Of a DNA stretch of 64,000 bases, positions 47,992-55,922 are shown piece after piece; position 1 is the stretch's first letter; every line of letters begins with the position of its first letter. Made by a program: the position numbers and the translations under genes. The stretch spans positions 38,198 through 102,197 of the forward strand of contig CAVIAA010000004.1 of NCBI GenBank assembly GCA_963640685.1, read 5' to 3'. This DNA comes from SFEL01 sp963640685. GTDB taxonomy: Bacteria; Bacillota; Clostridia; Christensenellales; CAG-138. The notes beneath the pieces are model-generated. The model was not told where the DNA came from. It was given only the letters and a program-made list of their open reading frames with translations, and did not search any database.

Positions 47992-48012
47992 GGAGCGGCG
48001 CAATGCCGCTCC
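47992..48012. terminator. Shared terminator between yitT and the ArsR-AraC regulator
   Basis: Stem GGAGCGGC / GCCGCTCC with a 5-base loop, followed on the plus strand by TTTGCTTGTTATTTT. It lies between two convergent genes. Confidence 0.75.
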
Positions 48013-48020
48013 TTTGCTTG

Positions 48021-48779
48021 TTATTTTGCAAGCCTGCGGTACTCCGTAGGCGGCATGCCGTATGCCCGGCGGAACTCGGCGGTAAACTTGCTGTGGCTGC
48101 CGTAGCCGACGGCGGACGCGACCTCCGCAATGCTCATATCGCTGCCCTTGAGCAGCGCCGCAGCCCTGCCCATCCTGTGCTCGCGAACGTGCGCCGCAAT
48201 GGAGCTTCCGTATACCTCGCGGAATACCTCCTTCATGGTCGAGGGGTTTATGAGAAACTTTCTGGAAAGCTCCTCGATTGTAACCCTCCGGGAAAGATCC
48301 TCGGTCAGGTATTTGTGTATCCTGTGTATTGTGTCTATCTGCTCCTGCGGGTACCTTGCGGGCGGCTCGCCCTTGCCCGCGTCCGGGTCTATGCACTCCG
48401 GAACCGCGGCGACCGCCGCAGCGTCCTCCTTTGGGCAGGCTATCTTCATGGTCTGCTCTATCACCTCGTGCAGCAGCGCCGCCTGCTCGCTGTCCGCCGC
48501 GCGGTAGCATACCTCCCGCCCTGCCCTGCGGGCAACTATCAGCCCGCTGGCCTTGAGCTGCCTCAGGTGGTGCGATACCGCAGGGCTGCTCATATCCATC
48601 AGCGCGGATATGTTCAGCACGCACTCCTCCGCGTGGCAAAGCAGCCAGAATATGCGTATCCTGCTGCTGTCCGAAAGCTGGCGGAAAAGCTCCGCCACGG
48701 TTTGAAAGCTCTCCGCCCTTGAAAGGCACTCGCCAAGGCGGTTTTCGCCGGAATCATGCCGGTGCGGCAGCTCTGTCAT
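48021..48779 (-). CDS. ArsR/SmtB-AraC fusion transcriptional regulator
   Basis: The protein (252 residues) joins two DNA-binding domains. Residues about 25-105 are an ArsR/SmtB winged helix (LFRQLSDSSRIRIFWLLCHA, with CVLNISALMDMSSPAVSHHL and GLIVARRAGREVCYRA). Residues about 150-252 are an AraC-type pair of helix-turn-helices (TIEELSRKFLINPSTMKEVF and YGSHSKFTAEFRRAYGMPPT). The fusion is unusual. It is divergent from the HMA protein and P-type ATPase genes, whose promoter region holds an ArsR-like dyad, so it probably controls them in response to metal. GGGAGG lies 7 bases before the ATG at 48779; a longer frame opens at 48848. Confidence 0.88.
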   Translation of the reverse strand: MTELPHRHDSGENRLGECLSRAESFQTVAELFRQLSDSSRIRIFWLLCHAEECVLNISALMDMSSPAVSHHLRQLKASGLIVARRAGREVCYRAADSEQAALLHEVIEQTMKIACPKEDAAAVAAVPECIDPDAGKGEPPARYPQEQIDTIHRIHKYLTEDLSRRVTIEELSRKFLINPSTMKEVFREVYGSSIAAHVREHRMGRAAALLKGSDMSIAEVASAVGYGSHSKFTAEFRRAYGMPPTEYRRLAK

Positions 48780-48851
48780 GTCGTTTCCTCCCTTTTGCTG
48801 CTCCGTTTGGCAGTACATTTCGCCCAAACGGAAGATTACGGGGCGCATGCG

Positions 48852-48880
48852 TTGACTTTTGCCCCGGGGAAAATTATACT
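48852..48880 (+). promoter_or_regulatory. Predicted promoter of the metal-export genes
   Basis: TTGACT (48852-48857), exactly 17 bases, TATACT (48875-48880). It is a near-consensus sigma-A promoter immediately before the ArsR-like operator. Confidence 0.75.
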
Positions 48881-48893
48881 GCTCCCATAAGGA

Positions 48894-48909
48894 TTAAACA
48901 AGTGCTTAA
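48894..48909 (+). promoter_or_regulatory. ArsR/SmtB-type operator
   Basis: The dyad TTAAACAAGTGCTTAA resembles the AT-rich inverted repeats bound by SmtB/CzrA-type sensors. It lies 13-28 bases downstream of the -10 box, so a bound repressor would block transcription of the HMA and ATPase genes. Confidence 0.6.
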
Positions 48910-48938
48910 TTATTAAACTATTATAAGGAGCGGCAACA

Positions 48939-49157
48939 ATGAAAAAGACCTACGACATCGAAGTGGACTGCGCAAACTGCGCAAACCTTATGGAAGAAGC
49001 GGCAAACGGCACCGAGGGCGTACAGAAGGCCGTTGTGAACTTCATGACCCAGAAGATGACAGTTGAATTTGCCGAGGGAAGCGACGAAAAGGCGGTAATG
49101 AAGCAGGTCGTAAAGAGCTGCAGGAAGGTCGAAGAGGACTGCGAAATATACCTGTAA
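48939..49157 (+). CDS. Heavy-metal-associated (HMA) domain metallochaperone
   Basis: The 72-residue protein is a single ferredoxin-like HMA domain: KTYDIEVDCANCANLMEEA holds a CxxC-type site (CANC, about residues 11-14). The later strand VQKAVVNFMTQKMTVEF completes the fold. Such proteins hand a soft metal ion to a P-type pump. The pump encoded 31 bases downstream lacks an HMA domain of its own, so this protein probably acts as its detached metal-binding domain. It is preceded by AAGGAG. The metal (cadmium, zinc, lead or copper) is not certain. Confidence 0.92.
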   Translation: MKKTYDIEVDCANCANLMEEAANGTEGVQKAVVNFMTQKMTVEFAEGSDEKAVMKQVVKSCRKVEEDCEIYL

Positions 49158-49188
49158 ACAAACATAAATGCCAAAAGGAGGCGGGCGC

Positions 49189-51072
49189 ATGAATAAAAAG
49201 CAAAAGAAGATGCTGGTTCGGATAGCGGTTTCGGCGGTGCTGCTCATGGCTGCAAAGCTGAGCGGCCTTACCGGCTACGCTGCGGCCGCGCTGTACGCCG
49301 CGAGCTACGCGGTGATAGGCTACGACATACTGCACAAGGCGCTGCGCGGCATACTCAACGGCCGGGTGTTTGACGAAAACTTCCTTATGGCCGTTGCGAC
49401 CGTAGGGGCTGTCGCGCTCGCGGTGTATGACGGCAGCTGGGACTTCACCGAGGCGGTCGCCGTTATGCTGTTTTACCAGATAGGCGAGCTTTTCCAGAGC
49501 TACGCCGTCGGCAAGAGCAGGCGCAGCATCACCGCGCTCATGGATATACGGCCGGACTACGCCAACCTTGAAAAGGACGGAAGGCTGGAGCAGGTTGACC
49601 CGAACGATGTACCCGTCGGCTGCGAGATAGTCGTTCAGCCCGGCGAAAAGGTGCCTATCGACGGCATTGTAACAGAGGGCAGCTCTGTTCTGAACACCGC
49701 GGCGCTCACCGGCGAGAGCCGCCCGAGGGAGGTTTCCGAGGGCAGCGAGATAATAAGCGGCTGCGTAAACCTCACCGGCCTCTTAAGGGTGCGCACGACA
49801 AAGGCGTTCGGCGAGTCCACGGTATCCAGGATACTCGAGCTCGTGGAAAACTCCAGCTCCAACAAATCCCGCCCCGAAAACTTTATTTCCCGCTTTGCAA
49901 GGGTATACACCCCCGCGGTCTGCTACGGCGCGCTGGCGCTTGCGGTGCTGCCGCCGTTATTCGGCCTTGCCACGGGCGGCGCGGCGAACTGGGGCGATTG
50001 GATATACCGTGCGCTGACCTTCCTCGTAATAAGCTGCCCCTGCGCGCTGGTGATAAGCATTCCGCTCAGCTTCTTTGCGGGTCTTGGCGGCGCAAGCAGG
50101 GAGGGCGTGCTGATAAAGGGCTCCAACTACCTTGAGGCGCTTTCAAAAACAAAGACCGTCGTTTTTGACAAGACAGGAACGCTGACCCGCGGCGTTTTTG
50201 AGGTGAGCGACATACACTACGGCACGCTGCCGGATGAGGAGCTCATCGAGCTTGCGGCGCTTGCGGAGTGTGCCTCGTCCCACCCGATAAGCAAGAGCCT
50301 TCAGGCGGCATACGGCCGCGAGATAGACCGCGACAGGGTGACGGACATTCAGGAGATAAGCGGCAACGGCGTAATTGCGCGGGTGGACGGCAAAGAGGTC
50401 GCCGCCGGCAACGGAAAGCTGATGAAGCAGCTCGGCATCGAATACAGGCAGTGCCACAGCGCGGGAACGATAGTGCATATGGCGATAGACGGCAAATACG
50501 CCGGGCATATCGTGATAGCCGACCTGGAAAAGCCGACCTCAAAGGCGGCTATCGCCGAGCTCAAGCGCGCCGGCGTTCAAAAGACCGTGATGCTGACAGG
50601 AGACGGCGAGGGCGCGGCGAGGGCTGTCGCAGAGAGCCTCGGCATCGACGAATACCGCAGCGAGCTGCTGCCTGCGGACAAGGTGAGCGAGGTTGAGCGG
50701 CTGCTGAAGGAAACCGAAAAGGGCGGCAAGCTGGCCTTCGTCGGCGACGGCATAAACGACGCGCCGGTGCTCTCCCGCGCTGATATAGGCATCGCGATGG
50801 GCGCAATGGGGTCAGATGCGGCGATCGAGGCGGCTGACGTCGTGCTCATGGACGACGACCCGCTCAAGATAGTAAAGGCGATAAGGATATCCCGAAAGTG
50901 CATAGGCATAGTTTACCAGAACATAATCTTCGCCCTGGGCGTTAAGGCGCTCTGCCTGATGCTCGGCGCGCTCGGCCTTGCGGGCATGTGGGCGGCGATA
51001 TTCGCGGATGTCGGCGTGATGGTGCTGGCGGTGCTCAACGCCATACGCGCACTGTCCGTTCACAGCCTTTAG
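49189..51072 (+). CDS. Heavy-metal-translocating P-type ATPase (P1B, CadA/ZntA-like)
   Basis: The protein (627 residues) pumps metal ions out across the membrane using ATP. It has the actuator motif LTGESRP, the membrane metal-site CPC motif in SCPCALVIS (about 281-289), the phosphorylation site DKTGTLTRG (about 325-333) and the nucleotide-site HP motif SSHPISKSL. The hinge VGDGINDAPVL is also present. The CPC motif and overall form suggest zinc/cadmium/lead export. No N-terminal HMA domain is present; the small HMA protein upstream supplies it. The ATG at 49189 has GGAGG 7 bases upstream. It is controlled, by inference, by the divergent ArsR-AraC protein. Confidence 0.95.
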   Translation: MNKKQKKMLVRIAVSAVLLMAAKLSGLTGYAAAALYAASYAVIGYDILHKALRGILNGRVFDENFLMAVATVGAVALAVYDGSWDFTEAVAVMLFYQIGELFQSYAVGKSRRSITALMDIRPDYANLEKDGRLEQVDPNDVPVGCEIVVQPGEKVPIDGIVTEGSSVLNTAALTGESRPREVSEGSEIISGCVNLTGLLRVRTTKAFGESTVSRILELVENSSSNKSRPENFISRFARVYTPAVCYGALALAVLPPLFGLATGGAANWGDWIYRALTFLVISCPCALVISIPLSFFAGLGGASREGVLIKGSNYLEALSKTKTVVFDKTGTLTRGVFEVSDIHYGTLPDEELIELAALAECASSHPISKSLQAAYGREIDRDRVTDIQEISGNGVIARVDGKEVAAGNGKLMKQLGIEYRQCHSAGTIVHMAIDGKYAGHIVIADLEKPTSKAAIAELKRAGVQKTVMLTGDGEGAARAVAESLGIDEYRSELLPADKVSEVERLLKETEKGGKLAFVGDGINDAPVLSRADIGIAMGAMGSDAAIEAADVVLMDDDPLKIVKAIRISRKCIGIVYQNIIFALGVKALCLMLGALGLAGMWAAIFADVGVMVLAVLNAIRALSVHSL

Positions 51073-51085
51073 TACATGTCAAATT

Positions 51086-51115
51086 AAAAAGCAGCGGAAA
51101 AACCGCTGCTTTTTT
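51086..51115. terminator. Shared terminator between the P-type ATPase and DUF362 genes
   Basis: Perfect 12-bp stem AAAAAGCAGCGG / CCGCTGCTTTTT with a 5-base loop and T-runs in both directions. It lies between convergent genes. Confidence 0.85.
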
Positions 51116-51133
51116 GAGCTTATGCGCTGATTT

Positions 51134-52225
51134 TTACAGCTCCCTTTCCATAAGGAAGCGTATTATCGCCTCGGCGGAGGGCGGGCAGCCCATCACCTGC
51201 TGCGCGGCGCAGTTGCAGCAGCGGCCGATGCCGATGCCGTCGATGAACTTATCCTTAAAGCCCTGACCTATGCATATGTGCTCGCGGCAGGTGCTGCTGT
51301 ATTCGTGCTCCATTCTGTACAGCGCGTGAACGAGGTTGCCGTAGCAGGCTGAGCAGGCGTCCCGCTGCTCAACGTTCTTTGTAAGGCGGGATACTATGCC
51401 GGAGGGGTGCGGGTATTTCGGCGCCTCGCTCGGGCTGTTCAGGTAAACTATGTCCTCCTCGGAAAAGCTCCTGCTGCCCGCACCGTATTCCTCCGCAAGC
51501 GGTATATACCCTACCATTTCGTTTTCAATGCCCATCAGGCTGCACCCGAAGGCGTCTATCTCGACCTGATCATGCCCAAGGAACATGCGGTTGGTTTGAA
51601 CCGGCGTCCCGCCCTCCTCAAAGTCGAGGTCGCCGCATATGCTGTCAACTATGGTAAGCTTAGGCTTCAGCGCAGCGCCCAGCGCCGCGATCGGCTTATC
51701 CAGCCCGAGCGAGTGGAAGTGCCGCTTTTCCCTGTCCGGCAGGCAGCCCTTGCTGTTCTTGAGCGCGCAGGTCATGGTGGTCTGGCAGTGCCCCTTGAGC
51801 ACCGGCAGGCTTATCAGATAGTCCGCATCCAGCGCGGATACGCACACGTCTATATTGCCTATCGCGGTTTTGAGCGGCCTCGTTTTGTCGTCCTTAAGGT
51901 CGATCAGCCTTACGCCGTACTTCTCGGCTATTTTGTCGTAGCCGGTAACGCGGAAGGCGCGCTTTGTGTTGTCGCCGACCCATGAGCCCTCCATTATGGT
52001 AATGTTCTTAAAGCCGTGCTGCTGCAGGTATTTTATGCAGCCCTCAAGCACCCCGGCGTGTGTCGTTGCGCCGGATTCCGGCTCCTTTGCAACGACGAGG
52101 TTGGGCTTAAGGGCTATTTTTGCCCCGGCGGGTATCTCGCTCTTTATGTCTGCGGCCTCCATGAGCGCCATGGTCATGCCCGCGGCGTCGCTGCCGTACA
52201 TCATGAATATCCTTCTGTCAGTCAT
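51134..52225 (-). CDS. DUF362 domain-containing protein
   Basis: The 363-residue protein has the DUF362 N-terminal region (KIALKPNLVVAKEPESGATT, about 35-54; NITIMEGSWVGDNTKRAFRV) and the middle VSALDADYLISLPVLKGHCQ. A cysteine-rich C-terminal part follows: RDACSACYGNLVHAL, then CREHICIGQG and GRCCNCAAQQVMGCPP. Some members carry ferredoxin domains. Here the C-terminal cysteines may hold a different metal cluster. The function is unknown. It stands alone, ending at a shared terminator. Confidence 0.85.
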   Translation of the reverse strand: MTDRRIFMMYGSDAAGMTMALMEAADIKSEIPAGAKIALKPNLVVAKEPESGATTHAGVLEGCIKYLQQHGFKNITIMEGSWVGDNTKRAFRVTGYDKIAEKYGVRLIDLKDDKTRPLKTAIGNIDVCVSALDADYLISLPVLKGHCQTTMTCALKNSKGCLPDREKRHFHSLGLDKPIAALGAALKPKLTIVDSICGDLDFEEGGTPVQTNRMFLGHDQVEIDAFGCSLMGIENEMVGYIPLAEEYGAGSRSFSEEDIVYLNSPSEAPKYPHPSGIVSRLTKNVEQRDACSACYGNLVHALYRMEHEYSSTCREHICIGQGFKDKFIDGIGIGRCCNCAAQQVMGCPPSAEAIIRFLMEREL

Positions 52226-52300
52226 CCCGTAGTTCTCCTTATGTATATTTGCTCAAATTCCTTTACGCTATTATACCAGCTTTGAGCGGCAATACAAACA

Positions 52301-52324
52301 AAAAAAGAGAGGGCTTCAGCCCTC
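52301..52324 (-). terminator. Terminator at the end of the small zinc/membrane protein gene
   Basis: Stem GAGGGCT / AGCCCTC with a 2-base centre, followed on the minus strand by CTTTTTTTG. It overlaps the last codons of the gene at 52316-52882. Confidence 0.6.
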
Positions 52325-52882
52325 CCCGTGCAGCCGCTCCCACGCCTGCTTTGCAATATCCGGCAGCAGGTCGTAGAGTATCATCAAATCGCCGTTTTTC
52401 CGCCGCAGCGTCTCCTCGGTAACGGGTATATAGGTGATGTCGTTGTCGCCGTCCTTTTTGGGCGCGGCAGACAGCGCGGCCTCCCATGCGGCGCGGCTCA
52501 GCGCCTGCTCCGGGCTAAGCTCCCGGTATTCGCTGCGGCGTTTTCCGGCCTCGAGCGCGGTCGAAGCCCCGCCCGCAGCGCCGCACACCACTGCGGCTAT
52601 GCCCATGAGCCTGAGTGCGCCGTTGCTTGCCCAGAACACGACAGAGAGCAGCACGCCCAGCGCGAATATCGCGATATACGGCAGCAGCGGCCTGATAGAT
52701 ACCCCGCGCAGGGCATAGTCAAGCTGCGCCTTTGCGCAGCCGCCGCACACGCAAAGCTCGGTAAAGCCGCCCAGCGCCTGAACCCGCCTGTCGCCGGAGA
52801 TATCCCGCGCATGAAAGGTCTCGGCCTTGAGCGCCCGAAAGCAGAGCTCCGCCTCCCCGCCGCATTTTATGCATTTCGCCAT
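52316..52882 (-). CDS. Uncharacterised protein with zinc-binding cysteines and two membrane helices
   Basis: The protein (188 residues) begins KCIKCGGEAELCFRALKAET and has a second cysteine set, ELCVCGGCAKAQ (about 43-54). Together these can form one zinc site. Two membrane helices follow (about 65-83 and 88-107), then a soluble C-terminal part with EYRELSPEQALSRAAWEAAL and LMILYDLLPDIAKQAWERLH. I do not recognise the family. The ATG at 52882 is preferred because AAGGAG is at proper spacing (9 bases); the ATG at 52888 is too close. It is probably a single gene. Confidence 0.7.
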   Translation of the reverse strand: MAKCIKCGGEAELCFRALKAETFHARDISGDRRVQALGGFTELCVCGGCAKAQLDYALRGVSIRPLLPYIAIFALGVLLSVVFWASNGALRLMGIAAVVCGAAGGASTALEAGKRRSEYRELSPEQALSRAAWEAALSAAPKKDGDNDITYIPVTEETLRRKNGDLMILYDLLPDIAKQAWERLHGEG

Positions 52883-53000
52883 ACTCATAAGCTCCTTTTT
52901 AGTATTACCGCTATTTTACGGCCTTTTGCGCCGCTTTTCAAGAAAGCGCCGCCCGCGGGCAGCGCCTTCTTTTTTAAGGTCAATAAATCGTGGACTGTTT

Positions 53001-54377
53001 TTAGAGCAGCGCGCCGAGGGTTGAGAGCAGCAGGCTGCCGATGAGCAGTATTATCGCACCGCCGAGGCGGGAGGATATCTGCGAGAAGGGCATGAGCTCC
53101 ATGCGGTCTGCCGCGGAAAGCACGGCGACGTCGCCGGTGCCGCCCATGTTGGACATGCACAGACCTGCGGTGATGCCGGACTCAACGGGATAGAAGCCGA
53201 CCCACCTGCCGACGATGGCAGCGCCGAAGAAGGCGCCGAGGCAGGTTACGAGGCAGAGCACGAGGTAGGTGAGGCTGAAGCTCTCGATAACGGTATCAAG
53301 GCTCAGGTAGCAAATGCCGATGCCGACGAGCAGGGCGGAGGTCAGGTTCTTCATAACGAACTGATACCACTGATAGCAGGCGACCTCGATGCTCTCGGGA
53401 AGCAGGTTGAATATCTTGACTATTGCAACGGTGATTATCATCCATGCATAGGCGTGTATCTCAACGGCGGGAACCAGCTTGCCCCAGAACTTGGCTACGA
53501 TATAGCCCCAGGCGAAGAAGGAGCAGGATACCAGCATGCCGATGCCGAGGTTCTTAACGTCGATCTTGTCGCGCTTTGCCTGCATTTCGGGGCTTATCTC
53601 AAGCTCCGCCGCGTTTACGCCGACCTTCATCAGCGCGCCCTGGCCGTTCCATTCCTTGTTGCTTATGACCTTTACCATTACGCCGGCGATGACTATGGAT
53701 ATCGCGTTGCCGATTGCAACGGCGGGGGTCATTATGGATATCGCCTCAGCGGCGGTCATGGTCTGGGAGCTTTCGAATATCTTGGAGAGGGGAACAGCGC
53801 CTGCGCCCATTCCGCCGCCCATTATAGGCAGAGCGATGAGCAGCAGCGCCTTGAGCGCGCCATAGCCCATTATGGAGGCAAACAGCATGGCAAGCGCGAA
53901 GGAGAGGATTATGCCGCCGAAGATCGCGGGGAAGTAGCGCGCCGCGGCCTTCTTTAGCAGGTTGCCGTTCATGCCGAGTATGGAGCCGGTTATCAGCGCC
54001 GCGATGTAGAAATCGAGGAACGCGCCGGTCGGCTTGAAGAAGGAGTTGATGTTGCCGATGAGGTCAAAGTTGCAGGCCATGTTGTAGACCTTGGTGCCGT
54101 CCTCAAGGGTCTCGGTCAGCGCGGGCAGCAGATTAAAGTAGTTGAGCAGCGCGCTGCCGAAAATTACGATTATCGCGCCGCCGCCGAGGTAGGAGCGGAC
54201 GATGGGCGTCCTCTCGCCTATCTCGTTGAGTATGGTGCCCAGCACTATCATAAACGCAAAGCCGCCGGCCATGCCGGAGGGCAGTGTGCCGAGGTAGGTC
54301 GCCGCAAATACTATCGCTGCGCATATCGCAAAGTAGTACCACGGCATGTTAAACAGCTTGAATACCTTCTTTTCCAT
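53001..54377 (-). CDS. 2-hydroxycarboxylate transporter family protein (CitS/CitP/MleP-like)
   Basis: The 458-residue membrane protein matches the 2HCT family, with two repeated domains each holding a GG-rich reentrant loop. GGGMGAGAVPLSKI (about 189-202) is in the first and CMSNMGGTGDVAVLSAADRM in the second, followed by ELMPFSQISSRLGGA with the conserved substrate-binding arginine. Members carry citrate or malate, either with sodium or in exchange for lactate. Being next to a malic enzyme and near the citrate lyase genes, it is probably the citrate uptake system. Which ion it uses is unknown. It is downstream of, and cotranscribed with, the malic enzyme gene. Confidence 0.92.
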   Translation of the reverse strand: MEKKVFKLFNMPWYYFAICAAIVFAATYLGTLPSGMAGGFAFMIVLGTILNEIGERTPIVRSYLGGGAIIVIFGSALLNYFNLLPALTETLEDGTKVYNMACNFDLIGNINSFFKPTGAFLDFYIAALITGSILGMNGNLLKKAAARYFPAIFGGIILSFALAMLFASIMGYGALKALLLIALPIMGGGMGAGAVPLSKIFESSQTMTAAEAISIMTPAVAIGNAISIVIAGVMVKVISNKEWNGQGALMKVGVNAAELEISPEMQAKRDKIDVKNLGIGMLVSCSFFAWGYIVAKFWGKLVPAVEIHAYAWMIITVAIVKIFNLLPESIEVACYQWYQFVMKNLTSALLVGIGICYLSLDTVIESFSLTYLVLCLVTCLGAFFGAAIVGRWVGFYPVESGITAGLCMSNMGGTGDVAVLSAADRMELMPFSQISSRLGGAIILLIGSLLLSTLGALL

Positions 54378-54445
54378 TAAAATTTTCCTCCTGATTTGGG
54401 TAATAATGTTTTATTATTTCGAGAAACCGCACACACGCCATTCGG

Positions 54446-55618
54446 CTATATGCGGGCAACCCCTGTTTTTCTGGCCGCCGCCGCAACGGCCTCGGCCACG
54501 GTCTTGCCGACGCGGGGATCAAACGCCATGGGCAGTATGTTCTCTGCGCCAAGCTCCCCCTCCGGCACCAGCGATGCTATCGCCTCCGCCGCCGCAAGCT
54601 TCATCTCGTCGTTTATGTCGCGTGCACGAACGTCAAACGCTCCGCGGAATATCCCGGGGAAGGCCAGCACGTTGTTTACCTGATTCGGGAAGTCGCTGCG
54701 CCCGGTCGCGATGACCGCAGCGCCGCCTGCCTTTGCTTCCTCCGGGAATATTTCCGGCGTCGGGTTGGCGCAGGCGAAAATTATCGCATCCTTGGCCATC
54801 TTGCTTACCATATCCCTGGTGAGCGTGCCGGGGGCGGAAACGCCTATGAACACATCCGCGCCCTCGAGAGACTCCGCAAGTGAGCCGGCCTTTTTCTCAA
54901 GGTTGGTAACGTGGGACATCTCCTCCTTTATCCAGTTCAGCCCCTCGCGCCACTCGTATATCGCGCCCTTCCTGTCGCACATGGTGATGTGCTTATAGCC
55001 CGCCGTAAGCAGCAGCCTTACTATGGATATCGCCGCAGCGCCTGCGCCGCAGGTGACTATGCGAACGTCCTCCTTCTTTTTGCCGACCACCTTCAGCGCG
55101 TTTGTGAGCCCCGCAAGGGTTATAACGGCGGTGCCGTGCTGGTCGTCGTGGAATACCGGTATGTCGCACTTTTCCTTCAGCTTCCGCTCTATGTCAAAGC
55201 AGCGGGGAGCGGATATATCCTCGAGGTTTATGCCGCCGAAGGAGCCGGAGATGAGGTATACCGCGTTTACAAATTCATCGACGTCCTTGGTCTTAACGCA
55301 CAGAGGGAAGGCGTCCACCCCGCCAAAGGACTTGAACAGCACGCACTTGCCCTCCATTACCGGCATGCCCGCCTCGGGGCCGATATCGCCAAGGCCGAGC
55401 ACCGCGCTGCCGTCGGTTATCACGGCGCAGAGGTTCCAGCGGCGGGTCAGGTCATAGCTCTTCTCAACGTCCTTTTGAATTTCCAAACAGGGCTGCGCTA
55501 CGCCGGGGGTGTATGCAAGGCTGAGGTCCTCCCTCGTTGCAACAGGGACGGTGGCTATTACCTCGATCTTGCCCTTCCATTCCTCATGGAGCCTGAGCGA
55601 TTCCTTTGCGTAATCCAT
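54446..55618 (-). CDS. Malic enzyme family protein (probable CitM-type oxaloacetate decarboxylase)
   Basis: The 390-residue protein is the short bacterial NAD(P)-malic enzyme type. It has the N-terminal SLAYTPGVAQPCLEI (about 33-47), VITDGSAVLGLGDIGPEAG, the metal-binding VFHDDQHGTAVIT (about 156-168) and the Rossmann motif CGAGAAAISIVRLL. These enzymes decarboxylate malate to pyruvate. In lactococcal citrate clusters a close relative, CitM, decarboxylates oxaloacetate made by citrate lyase. Adjacent to a 2HCT transporter and citrate lyase, and with no membrane oxaloacetate decarboxylase in the window, it probably does the same. That is inference. It starts the operon opposite the citA-like kinase. 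Confidence 0.9.
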   Translation of the reverse strand: MDYAKESLRLHEEWKGKIEVIATVPVATREDLSLAYTPGVAQPCLEIQKDVEKSYDLTRRWNLCAVITDGSAVLGLGDIGPEAGMPVMEGKCVLFKSFGGVDAFPLCVKTKDVDEFVNAVYLISGSFGGINLEDISAPRCFDIERKLKEKCDIPVFHDDQHGTAVITLAGLTNALKVVGKKKEDVRIVTCGAGAAAISIVRLLLTAGYKHITMCDRKGAIYEWREGLNWIKEEMSHVTNLEKKAGSLAESLEGADVFIGVSAPGTLTRDMVSKMAKDAIIFACANPTPEIFPEEAKAGGAAVIATGRSDFPNQVNNVLAFPGIFRGAFDVRARDINDEMKLAAAEAIASLVPEGELGAENILPMAFDPRVGKTVAEAVAAAARKTGVARI

Positions 55619-55748
55619 TTGCAGTTCCTCCTTGAATGATTTTATTTTTGTTTTTTATTTATCTAATTCACACGACCCGTCTCTGTTAACGGCGCCTGCA
55701 AAATTTGTCTGAGTAGACTATAACCCAAGCTAAAGGCTGCCGCACTCT

Positions 55749-55764
55749 TTTGAAACTATTCAAA
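55749..55764. promoter_or_regulatory. Palindrome between the malic enzyme and citA-like genes
   Basis: TTTGAA, 4 bases, TTCAAA: a perfect inverted repeat in the divergent promoter region. A further half site (TTTTGAAAAT) lies 6 bases on. It may be a binding site for the CitB-like response regulator. Confidence 0.4.
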
Positions 55765-55830
55765 GGCTTTTGAAAATAAAAAAACCGCCTTTTGGTCTTA
55801 TAAATATCTTATCCCCTTCGGTTTATATGT

Positions 55831-55836
55831 TATAAT
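55831..55836 (+). promoter_or_regulatory. -10 box (TATAAT) of the citA-like operon
   Basis: TATAAT is followed by CGGGTA, and the same 12-base sequence stands in front of citC on the other strand. No good -35 box lies upstream, which fits an activator-dependent promoter. Confidence 0.5.
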
Positions 55837-55922
55837 CGGGTAGAAGGTGCGCTTTGAGCTGTGCACCGTATCTTAGCATTTTATCAACTGTCTTTTGCGC
55901 CTCGCGCCGGAAAGGAACGACG

